Shown here: positions 31,303 through 39,543 of the stretch, piece after piece | Layout of the letters: each line of letters starts with the position of its first letter | How positions within the stretch are numbered: position 1 is the stretch's first letter | From: Mizugakiibacter sp. | Lineage (GTDB): Bacteria; Pseudomonadota; Gammaproteobacteria; Xanthomonadales; Rhodanobacteraceae | Assembly: GCA_003233305.1 (NCBI GenBank) | Contig: QILI01000006.1 | Coordinates: 1 to 64,000 of the forward strand | Length of the DNA stretch: 64,000 bases | Direction: 5' to 3' | The notes under the pieces: generated by a model | Told to the model about the DNA's origin: nothing | What the model saw: only the letters and a program-made list of their open reading frames with translations | Database searches by the model: none | Made by a program: the position numbers and the translations under genes

Positions 31303-31796
31303 GTGGCAGGCTAACTTTGGCACAACGAACCGCACTGCTAAGCCATGTTGATGGCTGGATCGCCCTGGGTTTTGGTAGCGGCCTGGTACCTGTAGCACCG
31401 GGTACTTTCGGCTCGCTGGCGGCTCTGTTGCCCTGGCTGGTCTTGCGGCAGTTGTCCTGGTCGGGATACGGTTTCGCCGTACTGGTGGCCTTCGCACTGG
31501 GCACCTGGGCCTGTTCGCGTGCGGCGCGGCGGGTCGGTCTGCATGATCCGGGGGCGTTTGTATGGGATGAGTTTGTTGGTTTATGGATCGCTCTGTGGCC
31601 GGTGTGGGTGGCTCCGTGGTGGATGGTCGTGGTCGGTTGGGTCTTGTTCCGAGGTTTCGATGTGTTCAAACCCTGGCCCATACGCTGGGCAGACCGGAAT
31701 ATTTCCGGAGGCTTCGGCATCATGTTTGACGATGTCCTGGCCGGGTTTGCGACTGCCATAGTCCTATTGCTGCTGAACCGGTTTATCGGAACCTGA
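31299..31796 (+). CDS. pgpA: Phosphatidylglycerophosphatase A
   Basis: Dephosphorylates phosphatidylglycerophosphate in the inner membrane. 165 residues, four hydrophobic helices, with the family motifs GFGSGLVPVAPGTFGSL, VWDEFVGLW and the FKPWPIRWADRN … FDDVLAG acidic site. Translationally coupled to thiL, the common gammaproteobacterial pairing. It converges on the APC transporter with 14 bases between the stops. Confidence 0.95.
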   Translation: MSGRLTLAQRTALLSHVDGWIALGFGSGLVPVAPGTFGSLAALLPWLVLRQLSWSGYGFAVLVAFALGTWACSRAARRVGLHDPGAFVWDEFVGLWIALWPVWVAPWWMVVVGWVLFRGFDVFKPWPIRWADRNISGGFGIMFDDVLAGFATAIVLLLLNRFIGT

Positions 31797-31810
31797 GGTA
31801 ATCATCCGCC

Positions 31811-33181
31811 TCAGTCAGTTGAATGTTGTATCAGGGCACCACTTTGGGTTGCGGAGCCGTTGCCTGAAGATGAAGGAAGTCGCCCCATATGCACGGAACG
31901 TCCGCTGAGTTTGCGGTAGATGAGTTCGGTAAGCAGGGCGAGGAGGATCATGCCAGCGAGAATGAGTAGTTGCCAGCGGGTCTGGGGATTGCTGAGAACC
32001 TGTAAGCAGAGAGCGGCGAAGGCAAGCACGCAGGCGATCAGCCCGGCGGCGGCCAGGCTGCGCCGGGCTCCGGTTTCCCGGGCCAGTTTGAGGTTGGCGA
32101 GATTGACCGCAGCAAATACCAACAGAAAACCAGCACTGCCGATGGTAGCGATGGCCGCGAGTGGAATCAGGTTGACAATCAGTAGGGCTAAGGCCACGAA
32201 AGCGATCATGCCCTCTAGGGGTTGATTACGGATGTTTTTCTCGAAAGACTCAGGCAGCTCGCCGTATTTGGCAATCAGATACGTCAGTCGTCCGGAACCA
32301 TACAGTGTAGCGTTGATAGCCGAGGCCGTGGCGGTGAGTGCGGCAATGACGATGGCAATACCACCGATGGACCCAGCCATGAGCTGTGCCGAGAGGGATA
32401 GCACCGAGTCGCGGTGCAGGGCGATGTTGGCGAAACTCGCATGCAGCAGAACCACGCTGACGATTGCTACATAGAACAGCAACACAATAGCCGTACCGCC
32501 AAGATAGGCGATGCGTAAGGAGCGTTGCGGATTGCTGGCCTGCGGTGCTGCGTTGGCGATGAGTTCAAAGCCTTCATAGTTGAGAAAGATCACCATGGCT
32601 CCGGCGAATAGCGGCAGTGGGGCCACCCAGTGCTGTGGGGCTAAGTGTGACCAGTCACCGGGTAGTAGCAAGCCGATCCCGATGAAAGCCGCAAGTAGCA
32701 GCATCTTGATGATGTTGAAGCTGTTTTCGCTGCGAATCACAATATGTGGCCCGATCAGATTTAAAACTCCAAGCAGAATCAGGACCCCACTGGCCAGCCC
32801 ATACAAAGCGGTACGACCACCACCGGTCAGCTCGGCCCCATAGCTACCGAAAGCGTAGGCGTAGATGGCCAACAGAATGATGTAACTCAGGCACAGCAAG
32901 ATGCTCAGTGCCCCGGTCAATACCCCGGGCCCGAAGGCCCGGTTGAGAAACTCCACTGTGCCACCGACGCTGGGGTAGCGCAGGCTGAGCTTGAGATAAG
33001 AGTAGGCGGTGAGCAGGGCGACGAGACCCGCGATGGCAAAGGCAATCGGTGCGGCGCCATGGGTTAGTTCGATAGTCAGGCCGGTGACGGCAAAAATGCC
33101 GCCGCCGACCATGCCACCGATACCGATGGAAAGCAGGGCACCGGTACCCAAGGTGGCTTTAGGGCGCACCACTTCAGCCAT
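31811..33181 (-). CDS. APC-family amino acid permease of the gad locus
   Basis: A 456-residue transporter with about twelve helices. The N-terminal GTGALLSIGIGGMVGGGIFAVTG is the APC substrate-binding signature in helix 1, and RLTYLIAKYGELP is the conserved loop after helix 8. The start at 33181 lies inside the 3' end of the glutamate decarboxylase gene (8-base overlap), so it is co-translated with it. It may import glutamate or export a decarboxylation product, but its sequence is less GadC-like than the next gene (34897-36333). Substrate not known. Confidence 0.83.
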   Translation of the reverse strand: MAEVVRPKATLGTGALLSIGIGGMVGGGIFAVTGLTIELTHGAAPIAFAIAGLVALLTAYSYLKLSLRYPSVGGTVEFLNRAFGPGVLTGALSILLCLSYIILLAIYAYAFGSYGAELTGGGRTALYGLASGVLILLGVLNLIGPHIVIRSENSFNIIKMLLLAAFIGIGLLLPGDWSHLAPQHWVAPLPLFAGAMVIFLNYEGFELIANAAPQASNPQRSLRIAYLGGTAIVLLFYVAIVSVVLLHASFANIALHRDSVLSLSAQLMAGSIGGIAIVIAALTATASAINATLYGSGRLTYLIAKYGELPESFEKNIRNQPLEGMIAFVALALLIVNLIPLAAIATIGSAGFLLVFAAVNLANLKLARETGARRSLAAAGLIACVLAFAALCLQVLSNPQTRWQLLILAGMILLALLTELIYRKLSGRSVHMGRLPSSSGNGSATQSGALIQHSTD

Positions 33182-34547
33182 GGTGGAAGTGCCCGTCGAG
33201 CTGTTTGGGCTGGGCCGGTGGCGAGGCTTCGAGTTCGTCGATGACTTTACTAAGATCAGCCAGCAGCAGTTCAGACATATCGCGGGAAAAACCTTCACGA
33301 ACCACTATGCGCAGCACTGCAATATGTTCAGCCTCGGCGGGCATGGTGTAGGCCGGTACCTGCCAGCCGCGTACTCGTAGGCGCTCGGAAACGTCGTATA
33401 CCGAGTAGCGTGAGGCATCCTTGAGGCGAAAGGCAAATACCGGGATCGTGCTGCCATCACTGAGCAGCTCAAAGGGGCCGAGTTTGACGATGGCGGTGGC
33501 GAGTTCCATGGCGATATCACGCAGAGTTTGCATGATGCGGGTGTAGCCGCTGCGGCCCAGACGCAGAAAGTTGTAGTACTGGCCCACGATTTGATTGCCG
33601 GGACGGGAGAAATTGAGAGTAAAGGTGGGCATGTCGCCACCCAGGTAATTGACATGGAATACCAGGTCTTCGGGCAAGTGTTGTCGATCGCGCCATACGG
33701 CCCAGCCAACGCCGGGGTAAACCAGCCCGTACTTGTGACCGGAGGCATTGATGGAAACTACGTTGGGGAGGCGGAAATCCCAGCGTAGATCGGGATGAAT
33801 AAAAGGCGCGACGAAGCCACCGCTGGCCGCGTCGATGTGCAATGGTACGGCCAGGTCATGGTGCTGGTTATGCGCGACCACCGCATCGTGGATGGCTTCG
33901 ATGGGTTCAAACTCGCCAGTAAAAGTGGTGCCGAGAATGGCCACTACGCCAATGGTGTTCTCGTCGATACGCTTGACTACCTCCTCGGGGGTGATGACGT
34001 AACGATCCTCACCTATGGGGATATAACGCGGTTCGACCTCCCAGTAACGGCAGAACTTCTCCCATACCACCTGGACGTTGGTACCGAGGATAAGATTGGG
34101 CTTGGTAACGCTTTTACCTGCCGCTTCACGGCGGGCTTTCCAGCGCCATTTCAAGGCCATACCGGCGAGCATCACCGCTTCGCTGGAGCCGATGGCCGAC
34201 ACGCCCACCGCCTCACCGTCCTCGGGCGCGTGGAACAGGCGGGCGATCATATTTACACAGCGAGTCTCAATCTCCGCAGTCTGTGGGTACTCGTCTTTGT
34301 CGATCATGTTCTTGTCGAAGGTCTCGGCCATCAGTTGCTCGGCTTCGGGTTCCATCCAGGTGGTGACGAAGGTGGCCAGATTCAGACGGGCGTTACCGTC
34401 GAGCATAAGCTCGTCGTGGATCATCTGATAGGCCGTGCGTGGCGGCATTTCGGTATCCGGCAAGCGGTACTTAGGTACCGGTTCGGACATGGCGCGGGAG
34501 CCGAAAGTGGGGGCGAGTTCAGCGTGGGGTTGCAATTTCTTGACCAT
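33174..34547 (-). CDS. gad: Glutamate decarboxylase
   Basis: Converts glutamate to GABA, consuming a proton. 457 residues, PLP group II decarboxylase: PPRTAYQMIHDELMLDGNARLNLATFVTTWMEPEA (family hallmark region, residues 35-69, key MEPEA), VGVSAIGSSEAVMLA, HIDAASGGFVAPF, and INASGHKYG with the cofactor lysine at residue 272. AGGAG lies 7 bases before the ATG. The C-terminus ends HFHHG; in E. coli GadB a C-terminal His aldimine shuts the enzyme at neutral pH, so the terminal His residues here may do likewise (inference). It lies among other acid-tolerance genes. Confidence 0.95.
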   Translation of the reverse strand: MVKKLQPHAELAPTFGSRAMSEPVPKYRLPDTEMPPRTAYQMIHDELMLDGNARLNLATFVTTWMEPEAEQLMAETFDKNMIDKDEYPQTAEIETRCVNMIARLFHAPEDGEAVGVSAIGSSEAVMLAGMALKWRWKARREAAGKSVTKPNLILGTNVQVVWEKFCRYWEVEPRYIPIGEDRYVITPEEVVKRIDENTIGVVAILGTTFTGEFEPIEAIHDAVVAHNQHHDLAVPLHIDAASGGFVAPFIHPDLRWDFRLPNVVSINASGHKYGLVYPGVGWAVWRDRQHLPEDLVFHVNYLGGDMPTFTLNFSRPGNQIVGQYYNFLRLGRSGYTRIMQTLRDIAMELATAIVKLGPFELLSDGSTIPVFAFRLKDASRYSVYDVSERLRVRGWQVPAYTMPAEAEHIAVLRIVVREGFSRDMSELLLADLSKVIDELEASPPAQPKQLDGHFHHG

Positions 34548-34896
34548 GGTTCACTCCTGGGTAATGGAACAACGCTTCAATTCGAGAGGATGTGCATCAT
34601 GCACAGCACGAGAGACTGATGGGTCAGTGGTCCCAGCTTTCCATTAAGTTTTTTTTCGAGGTGATTTTTCATGTGGATGTTCTGCGCAGTTTGGGTTATC
34701 AATGGCAAACTCAGCAAGAGTACTTCACACCTTTCTAAACGGACTTCATCCCCACGCTCAGCACCCGTGGATACATCAAAAAGCCGCAGCAAGCGGTTTA
34801 AGTGCCCTGTGCCAAGGAGCGAGCTTCCGTGACCTACCAGCTAGATAGGCGAGGAGTGAGTAAGGACGCAGCGCAGCAATCTGGTCGTGTAGTAGT
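34548..34896. other. Intergenic gap between gad and gadC-like gene; contains a degraded repeat
   Basis: About 350 bases without a credible gene. Its part near 34799-34906 aligns almost without gaps to 43706-43810 (repeat family II). A T8 run at about 34649-34656 has no clear stem next to it. The gad promoter must lie here but no good hexamers were seen. Confidence 0.45.
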
Positions 34897-34906
34897 TTAT
34901 CCTGCT
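34799..34906 (+). repeat. Decayed intergenic repeat, family II copy 1
   Basis: Aligned by eye with 43706-43812, roughly two thirds of positions agree over about 105 bases with almost no gaps. Shared cores include TAGATAGG, GGAGTG, AAGGA and GCAATC. The copy ends at the gadC-like stop codon. The family is non-coding; origin unknown. Confidence 0.5.
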
Positions 34907-36333
34907 ACCCAGGTACTGCGACGCCAGCGGTAGATCAGCATGGGGATGATCAGCATCAGTGCCAGAGTGGCGAGCATGGCCGGGGCGTATACCGATTCAG
35001 CAATACCGCCACCGGGCGGCAGTAGGCCGATGAGCAGGCAGGCCAGGGTGGTGACAAAGCCCATACCCGCAACCAACCACAGACCCCAGACCCGCCCACC
35101 GGGCACCCGATACGGCCGTGGGGTGTCGGGTTCGGTGTAGCGCAGACGGATGGCGGTAACGAACAGCATCAGGTACATCATGGAGTAGAGAATCACTGCG
35201 GCGGAGGTGAGCATCAAAAAGGCGGCATTGACCGAAGGCACCACCAGAAATACCATCGCTACCGCACTCATGGTGAGGGCTTGTACGATAAGCAGGTTAC
35301 GCGGTACCCCTCGGGCATTCACTTCCTGCAGTACTGGAGGCAGATTACCGGCTCGTCCCGCCGCCCACAGACCCTTGACCGGACCGACCACCCAGGTGCT
35401 GACCTGGCCCGCCGCACCCAGTGCGACCAGCACGGCGGCCACCGGTAACAATGCCCCCAGATGCCAGGTATCGAAGAGCTTTTGTAGGGCCTGCACACTG
35501 CCGGAAACGAGATTGAGCTGATCCATGGGTATGACCACGGCTACCGCCAGCCCACCCAGCAAGGTGATGACAAAACCGAGCAGGGCGGCGGCGAACACGG
35601 CAATGGGGTAGTTGTGACGGACGTTTTTCACCTCACGGGCGTGGCTGGCTGAGACTTCGATACCGACCACCCCAAAGATGAAGCTCAGAAACAACACCAG
35701 GTTTTGCTGCGGATGTTCCAGCGGCAGCCAGTTGGTTAGCGTGAGCGAGAGATCGAGATGGTTGGGCCGACCCTGGATGACGTACACCGCAGCCATACCG
35801 ATTAGCACCAGGCTTGGTAGCAGTACCCCGGCGCTCAGGCACACGCTGGAGATTAGCCCCGAGGCACGGGTACCCCGCAGGTTGGCGAAGGTGGCCGACC
35901 AGTACACGGCAAAAATCACGGCGATGATGAAATAGCGATTGGCGGCCAGATGAGGATCGAAGGCATAGGCCAGGCTTGCCGCCACATAGGACAGGATTGA
36001 GGTGATGCCGAACACGCTCTGTACCCACTGCAGCCATACGGCGGTGAATCCCCAGCGGGTGCCAAAGGCTTCCTCGACCCAATGAAATACCCCGTTCTTG
36101 GGCCAGGCGGTGGCTAGTTCTGCTGAGACTAGAGCGATGGGTACCAGAAAGGCGAACACCGTGACCAGGTTGAAGAACACCATCTGCAACCCGGTCGCAG
36201 CCATCATCGGCATGTTGCGCAGGGTCAGAAACAGCGCCGCAGTCATCAGCGTGAGCGTAACCACACCGAGGTGGCCACCAGCGGGAGAACGGGAGCTTGG
36301 TATCGTCTGCTGCAGGGGTGTGGGATGGTTCAT
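34897..36333 (-). CDS. gadC: GadC-like glutamate/GABA antiporter lacking the C-plug
   Basis: Exchanges external glutamate for internal GABA across the inner membrane. 478 residues and about twelve helices; diagnostic GadC-like parts are WPKNGVFHWVEEAFG, GVVGIEVSASHAREV, VVIPMDQLNLVSGSV and STWVVGPVKGLW. E. coli GadC has a C-terminal plug of about 40 residues that blocks transport at neutral pH; here the protein ends RWRRSTWVAG right after the last helix, so that gate is missing. The start at 36333 (MNHPTPL) is preceded by GGAAG. It is separate from gad by 350 bases on the same strand. Confidence 0.87.
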   Translation of the reverse strand: MNHPTPLQQTIPSSRSPAGGHLGVVTLTLMTAALFLTLRNMPMMAATGLQMVFFNLVTVFAFLVPIALVSAELATAWPKNGVFHWVEEAFGTRWGFTAVWLQWVQSVFGITSILSYVAASLAYAFDPHLAANRYFIIAVIFAVYWSATFANLRGTRASGLISSVCLSAGVLLPSLVLIGMAAVYVIQGRPNHLDLSLTLTNWLPLEHPQQNLVLFLSFIFGVVGIEVSASHAREVKNVRHNYPIAVFAAALLGFVITLLGGLAVAVVIPMDQLNLVSGSVQALQKLFDTWHLGALLPVAAVLVALGAAGQVSTWVVGPVKGLWAAGRAGNLPPVLQEVNARGVPRNLLIVQALTMSAVAMVFLVVPSVNAAFLMLTSAAVILYSMMYLMLFVTAIRLRYTEPDTPRPYRVPGGRVWGLWLVAGMGFVTTLACLLIGLLPPGGGIAESVYAPAMLATLALMLIIPMLIYRWRRSTWVAG

Positions 36334-36446
36334 CGGTTTAGTTCTTCCATGCGAAGGGGATGGGGTCATTGCGGTGAGGGATGGGGGCCCAGGCCACGGT
36401 TTGTTGGCTAGGTAGTCCAGCAAGCATGGGCCGGATGAGCATGACC

Positions 36447-36540
36447 GCAATCCGGGGTGGCTTGGTAGCGATCAGGTATTCCCTGGATGCCACCTTGTTG
36501 CATCCAGACCGTGCGGTGGTTACCGCAGAATTGAGTAAGC
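36447..36540 (+). repeat. Decayed intergenic repeat, family I copy 1
   Basis: Contains AATCCGGGGTGG (36449-36460), 24 bases, then GGATGCCAC, GCATCCAG and GTGGTTA, ending AATTGAG. The same landmarks at the same spacing recur at 38017-38112, and a diverged copy follows directly at 36541. The CCGGATT/AATCCGG ends recall short palindromic intergenic repeats common in proteobacteria. Confidence 0.6.
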
Positions 36541-36680
36541 GTAGGGGAGGGAACGATGATGAAAGGGTATTTTCTGGATTTCACTGGGTTGTATCCAGGT
36601 GACGTTGTGGTTACCGAGGGATTGAATGTGCATAGTCCGGGTGAAGTGCGAGCGTAATCCGGGCTGGAACTGTGGTCGAT
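36541..36680 (+). repeat. Decayed intergenic repeat, family I copy 2 plus a partial third
   Basis: GGGAACGATG, TTTTCT, GGATTTCAC, GTATCCAG and GTGGTTA follow in the order seen in the other copies. Next come TAGTCCGGGTGAAG and CGTAATCCGGGCTGG (about 36633-36665), a near-palindromic end that looks like the start of another unit. So at least two and a half units lie in tandem here. Confidence 0.55.
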
Positions 36681-37043
36681 CCAGTCTGTAGCACATGGGT
36701 GAAGAAAAGGAACTATATATGGAAAATGGAGTCCAAGTAACTGGGTTTGTGAAGGGTTATCGAGCCATAAGCTCGTGCAGGCACGGGGCTTGGCATAGCT
36801 CGGTACGCGAGTAAGGAGGTGGCTAGCGACCAAGGCGACGTTACAATTTTATTTATGATAAACGGGCTTCAATGCCCAGACAGTCCGGCTTTTTGTCGGC
36901 GTGTGATGTTATTTACTCACGGTTGAGTATATAAAAACAATTCAGATAGTAAAAGTTAGTTTCAGATTTTTATTTTTCCCTTAATAATCGTGTGTACACA
37001 TTTGTTTTACAAATACTTGTGGAATCACAAGAGGAGGGTTGAA
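36681..37043. other. AT-rich upstream region of the SatP-like gene
   Basis: Between the repeats and 37044 the sequence becomes AT-rich (36840-37010), unlike its surroundings. The hairpin GAGC-CATA-AGCTC lies near 36762. No gene was found. The AT-rich part probably carries the promoter of the next gene, but no hexamer pair with standard spacing could be chosen. Confidence 0.4.
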
Positions 37044-37598
37044 ATGAACACTAATAGAACAACGATTACGACTACGATCGGTTACATGGCGTGGGCACTG
37101 GCATTCTGGATGATCAGCATGCCCCATGCTGCGTGGCTAGCAGACAAGTTCTTTACACCTGCAGTCAATATGGAATACCCATTGGCTATTCTTTTGTTTA
37201 TCATGGGCATTCTTGCTTTTTTACAAGATCAGACACTTGATTCTATAGTATTTTTTGGGGGTGGTGGCCTGTTATGGGTGACCCATATTGCCCTCGCCAG
37301 TAGTGCGGTGGGTGCGGTAGGCTATTTCGGTTGGTTCTACTTTATCTGGGCAGTATTTCTTGCTTACGTCTGGGTGGGATCATTCAGCAGCAGCTTTATA
37401 GGGATTGTACGAATGCTATTCCTGTTGGGTGCTTGGCTGAGCCTGCTGGCGCTCGCGATCGGTAGTTGGGCCAGCCTGGGAGGATTCATGATACTTGGTG
37501 GTTACATCGGCTTGGCTACCGCGATTCTCGCAGGAATTGTTTCGGCCAGCAGTGTCATTGCACATGGTATGCGTGCTGCCCCAACTACAGCAAGTTGA
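37044..37598 (+). CDS. GPR1/FUN34/YaaH (SatP)-like membrane protein
   Basis: A 184-residue protein with about six hydrophobic helices. The order and length of helices, and stretches such as YPLAILLFIMGILAFLQDQT and GGYIGLATAILAGIVSASSVI, follow the acetate/succinate transporter SatP (YaaH). The N-terminal NPAPLGL signature of that family is replaced by NMEYPLAI, so this is a divergent member or a neighbouring family such as the AmiS/UreI channels. Either way, passage of a small weak acid, amide or ammonium is likely. AGGAGG lies 7 bases before the ATG. It stands alone near the gad genes. Confidence 0.6.
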   Translation: MNTNRTTITTTIGYMAWALAFWMISMPHAAWLADKFFTPAVNMEYPLAILLFIMGILAFLQDQTLDSIVFFGGGGLLWVTHIALASSAVGAVGYFGWFYFIWAVFLAYVWVGSFSSSFIGIVRMLFLLGAWLSLLALAIGSWASLGGFMILGGYIGLATAILAGIVSASSVIAHGMRAAPTTAS

Positions 37599-37625
37599 TA
37601 AGATAAGGATATTAATAAACGGACA

Positions 37626-37665
37626 GCCTCGGTTTCGGAAGTGAATCGCTTCCCGGAATCGAGGC
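37626..37665 (+). terminator. Imperfect stem-loop after the SatP-like gene
   Basis: GCCTCG (37626-37631) pairs with CGAGGC (37660-37665), and GGAAG (37637-37641) with CTTCC (37649-37653), with an internal loop, 28 bases after the stop codon. There is no T-run, so it may be a weak terminator or an mRNA-stabilising hairpin. Confidence 0.45.
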
Positions 37666-37879
37666 GCCGCTATAAGCGTATCTGGAGAAGAGGTAGGTTT
37701 CTTGGGGTTGAATGGCTCAAGTGGTCAGCAGGTTATTGGTGGGCACATCCATGGCAATACGGCTGTACACTTCTGCTGATCTGTATCAGGGGTGACATGT
37801 TTTGCCCTGAGATAAATTCTCAGGAATTAGAGAGTAGGTCCCAGCGGCCATAGCTTAGCCATGAATGACCAAGCGGCTT

Positions 37880-37950
37880 GTGACCGTGGTTTTTATGGGG
37901 ATATCCAGTTCGCAGGCTATTTTGTAACTGGCGGTATCGTCTGTGACGAT
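37880..37950 (+). repeat. Decayed intergenic repeat, family II partial copy
   Basis: The stretch with GGTTTTTATGGGG, TATCCAGTT and GGTATCGTCT matches the end of the 43706-43850 copy (GGTTTATAGGGG, TATCCAGTT, GGTATGGGCT) in order and spacing. It lies in the 550-base gap between the SatP-like gene and murD2, which holds no credible gene. Confidence 0.4.
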
Positions 37951-38016
37951 TACAATACGATCTCATTTCGAGATGGTAGATTTCCGGTAAATGTAGCCCT
38001 GATAGATTATGTACAT

Positions 38017-38112
38017 AATCCGGGGTGGAACGATGGCGCGAGGACGTTTTCCGGATTCCACTGCATTGTGTGCAGATTACGGTGTGGCTATTGTGGAATT
38101 GAGCAGGCACAG
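38017..38112 (+). repeat. Decayed intergenic repeat, family I copy 3
   Basis: AATCCGGGGTGG at 38017-38028, exactly 24 bases, then GGATTCCAC, followed by TGCAG, GTGTGGCTA and GGAATTGAG: the same order and spacing as at 36447-36540. AACGATG and TTTTCC agree with the second copy. It ends about 37 bases from the murD2 stop. Confidence 0.6.
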
Positions 38113-38148
38113 CGGGGGTGGAGTGCAAGTCTAAAGGATTGACAGGTT

Positions 38149-39522
38149 TCAGGCGATGCCGAGTCCAGGAATCGTATCCTGTTTTTCGGTATCGAAGCCG
38201 GCGAGGGTTGCAAAGTGCTGGCCACGTTCAGCGTAGTCGTGAAACTGGTCAAAGCTCGGCGCGCCGGGGGAGAGCAGCACGGTATTGCCGGGTGGGCTGT
38301 TACGCTGGATCGTTTCTACCGCTGCGGCGAGATTGCTCAGGCGTAGTGGATTAAAATTGTGAGTGCGCAGAGTGGCTTCGATGCGTGAAGCGTTGGCACC
38401 TTGCAGAACGATGCTTTGTGGTGGACAGGTCGTCAGCCAGCTGGCGAATTTGCTCCAGTCAAGACCGCGTTCGTGACCACCAAGAATCAGTACCAGGGGT
38501 GAGCCTTGCAGGCTTTCAATAGCTGCCCGACTGGCTTCGGGGGTGGTGCTAATGGAATCATCAATCCAGATTCTTCCATCTCTCTCGCCCAGCCTTTGTA
38601 GACGGTGTGGCAAACCATGGAAATCGGCAAGTGCGGATGCCGCGGCTTCAGCATCGTAGCCGAGGAGTTCCACGGCGGTGAGGGCAGTGCAGGCATTGCC
38701 GGCATTGTGCAAACCCGGTAATGACAGTTGCTGTCGCGGTAATACGGCGCGTGAGCCATAGCAGATTGCTTCGTGCTCTATGTGCCATCCGTGGCGCTCG
38801 CTATGGCAAACACGATTGGGGTGGTTTGCGGTGGCGGCCAGTAGCTCGGCTTGGGAACTACCCAGTAGTAGGGTGCTGGCTTGCTTGGCCAAGCGCAACT
38901 TGTCGGCTTGATAGCGTTCACGGGTGCCGTGCCAATCCAGGTGTTCCTCACTCAGGTTGGTGATCAGGCCGAGTTCCAGGGGTCCGCACTCGCCGGTTTG
39001 AAAACTGGATAGCTCCACCACCCAGAGTTGGGGAGGATCATCCGGATCGAGCAGCTCGAGCAGGGGTAAACCGATATTCCCAGCCAGGGCGGTACGCACT
39101 CCCAGACTGCGTGTTAGGTGGGCGAGCAGGGCGCTGGTGGTGCTTTTGCCTTTGGTGCCGGTGATGCCCACCACCCGGGCTTGGGGATGTTCAGCAAACC
39201 ACAGCGCGGTTCCGGAGATAAAAGATGTTCCACGAGCCGTGGCCGCAGCAATTTCAGGGCGGTAGGCGGGGATGCCGGGCGACTTGATGATGACCTCAAA
39301 GGCAGCAAGATCCTCGACATCAGGAGGACCGCTATGGATTTCTAGATCCGGCCATTCGACGTGGGCCCGGCGGGCTTCCGGCTCGCTTGCTCCCAGCAGA
39401 ACCGGCTGTAACTGGGGTTGACGCCGCTGCATGGCTCCCAATGCCGCCCGAGCTTCACGCCCATAGCCCCATACCGCTACACGGCATGAGGCAAGGCCAG
39501 CAAAAGTCAGGAGGGCAGCCAT
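38149..39522 (-). CDS. murD2: MurD2-type UDP-MurNAc-L-Ala--L-glutamate ligase
   Basis: A 457-residue Mur ligase: N-terminal Rossmann-like domain (VAVWGYGREARAALGA), ATP-binding GITGTKGKSTTSALLAHL, central WVVELSSFQ and LSEEHLDWHGT, and C-terminal domain with IDDSISTTPEA and LILGGHERGLDW. Ordinary MurD adds D-Glu. Because it lies directly after a MurL gene, it is most likely the MurD2 type, which in Xanthomonas adds L-Glu that MurL then epimerises. Distance to murL is 21 bases. Specificity is inferred from context, not from residues I can read. Confidence 0.82.
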   Translation of the reverse strand: MAALLTFAGLASCRVAVWGYGREARAALGAMQRRQPQLQPVLLGASEPEARRAHVEWPDLEIHSGPPDVEDLAAFEVIIKSPGIPAYRPEIAAATARGTSFISGTALWFAEHPQARVVGITGTKGKSTTSALLAHLTRSLGVRTALAGNIGLPLLELLDPDDPPQLWVVELSSFQTGECGPLELGLITNLSEEHLDWHGTRERYQADKLRLAKQASTLLLGSSQAELLAATANHPNRVCHSERHGWHIEHEAICYGSRAVLPRQQLSLPGLHNAGNACTALTAVELLGYDAEAAASALADFHGLPHRLQRLGERDGRIWIDDSISTTPEASRAAIESLQGSPLVLILGGHERGLDWSKFASWLTTCPPQSIVLQGANASRIEATLRTHNFNPLRLSNLAAAVETIQRNSPPGNTVLLSPGAPSFDQFHDYAERGQHFATLAGFDTEKQDTIPGLGIA

Positions 39523-39543
39523 GATGGGATCCGGGTCGGCGGA

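Noticed and set aside
36381-36602. Open frame and its reverse-strand partner in the 36.4-36.8 kb gap
   Set aside because: They coincide with the family I repeats; codon patterns are shared because of the repeat, not because of a conserved protein.
37626-38112. Possible CRISPR array in the repeated intergenic region
   Set aside because: Units are ~95 bp, diverged and without uniform spacers; no cas gene is present in the window.
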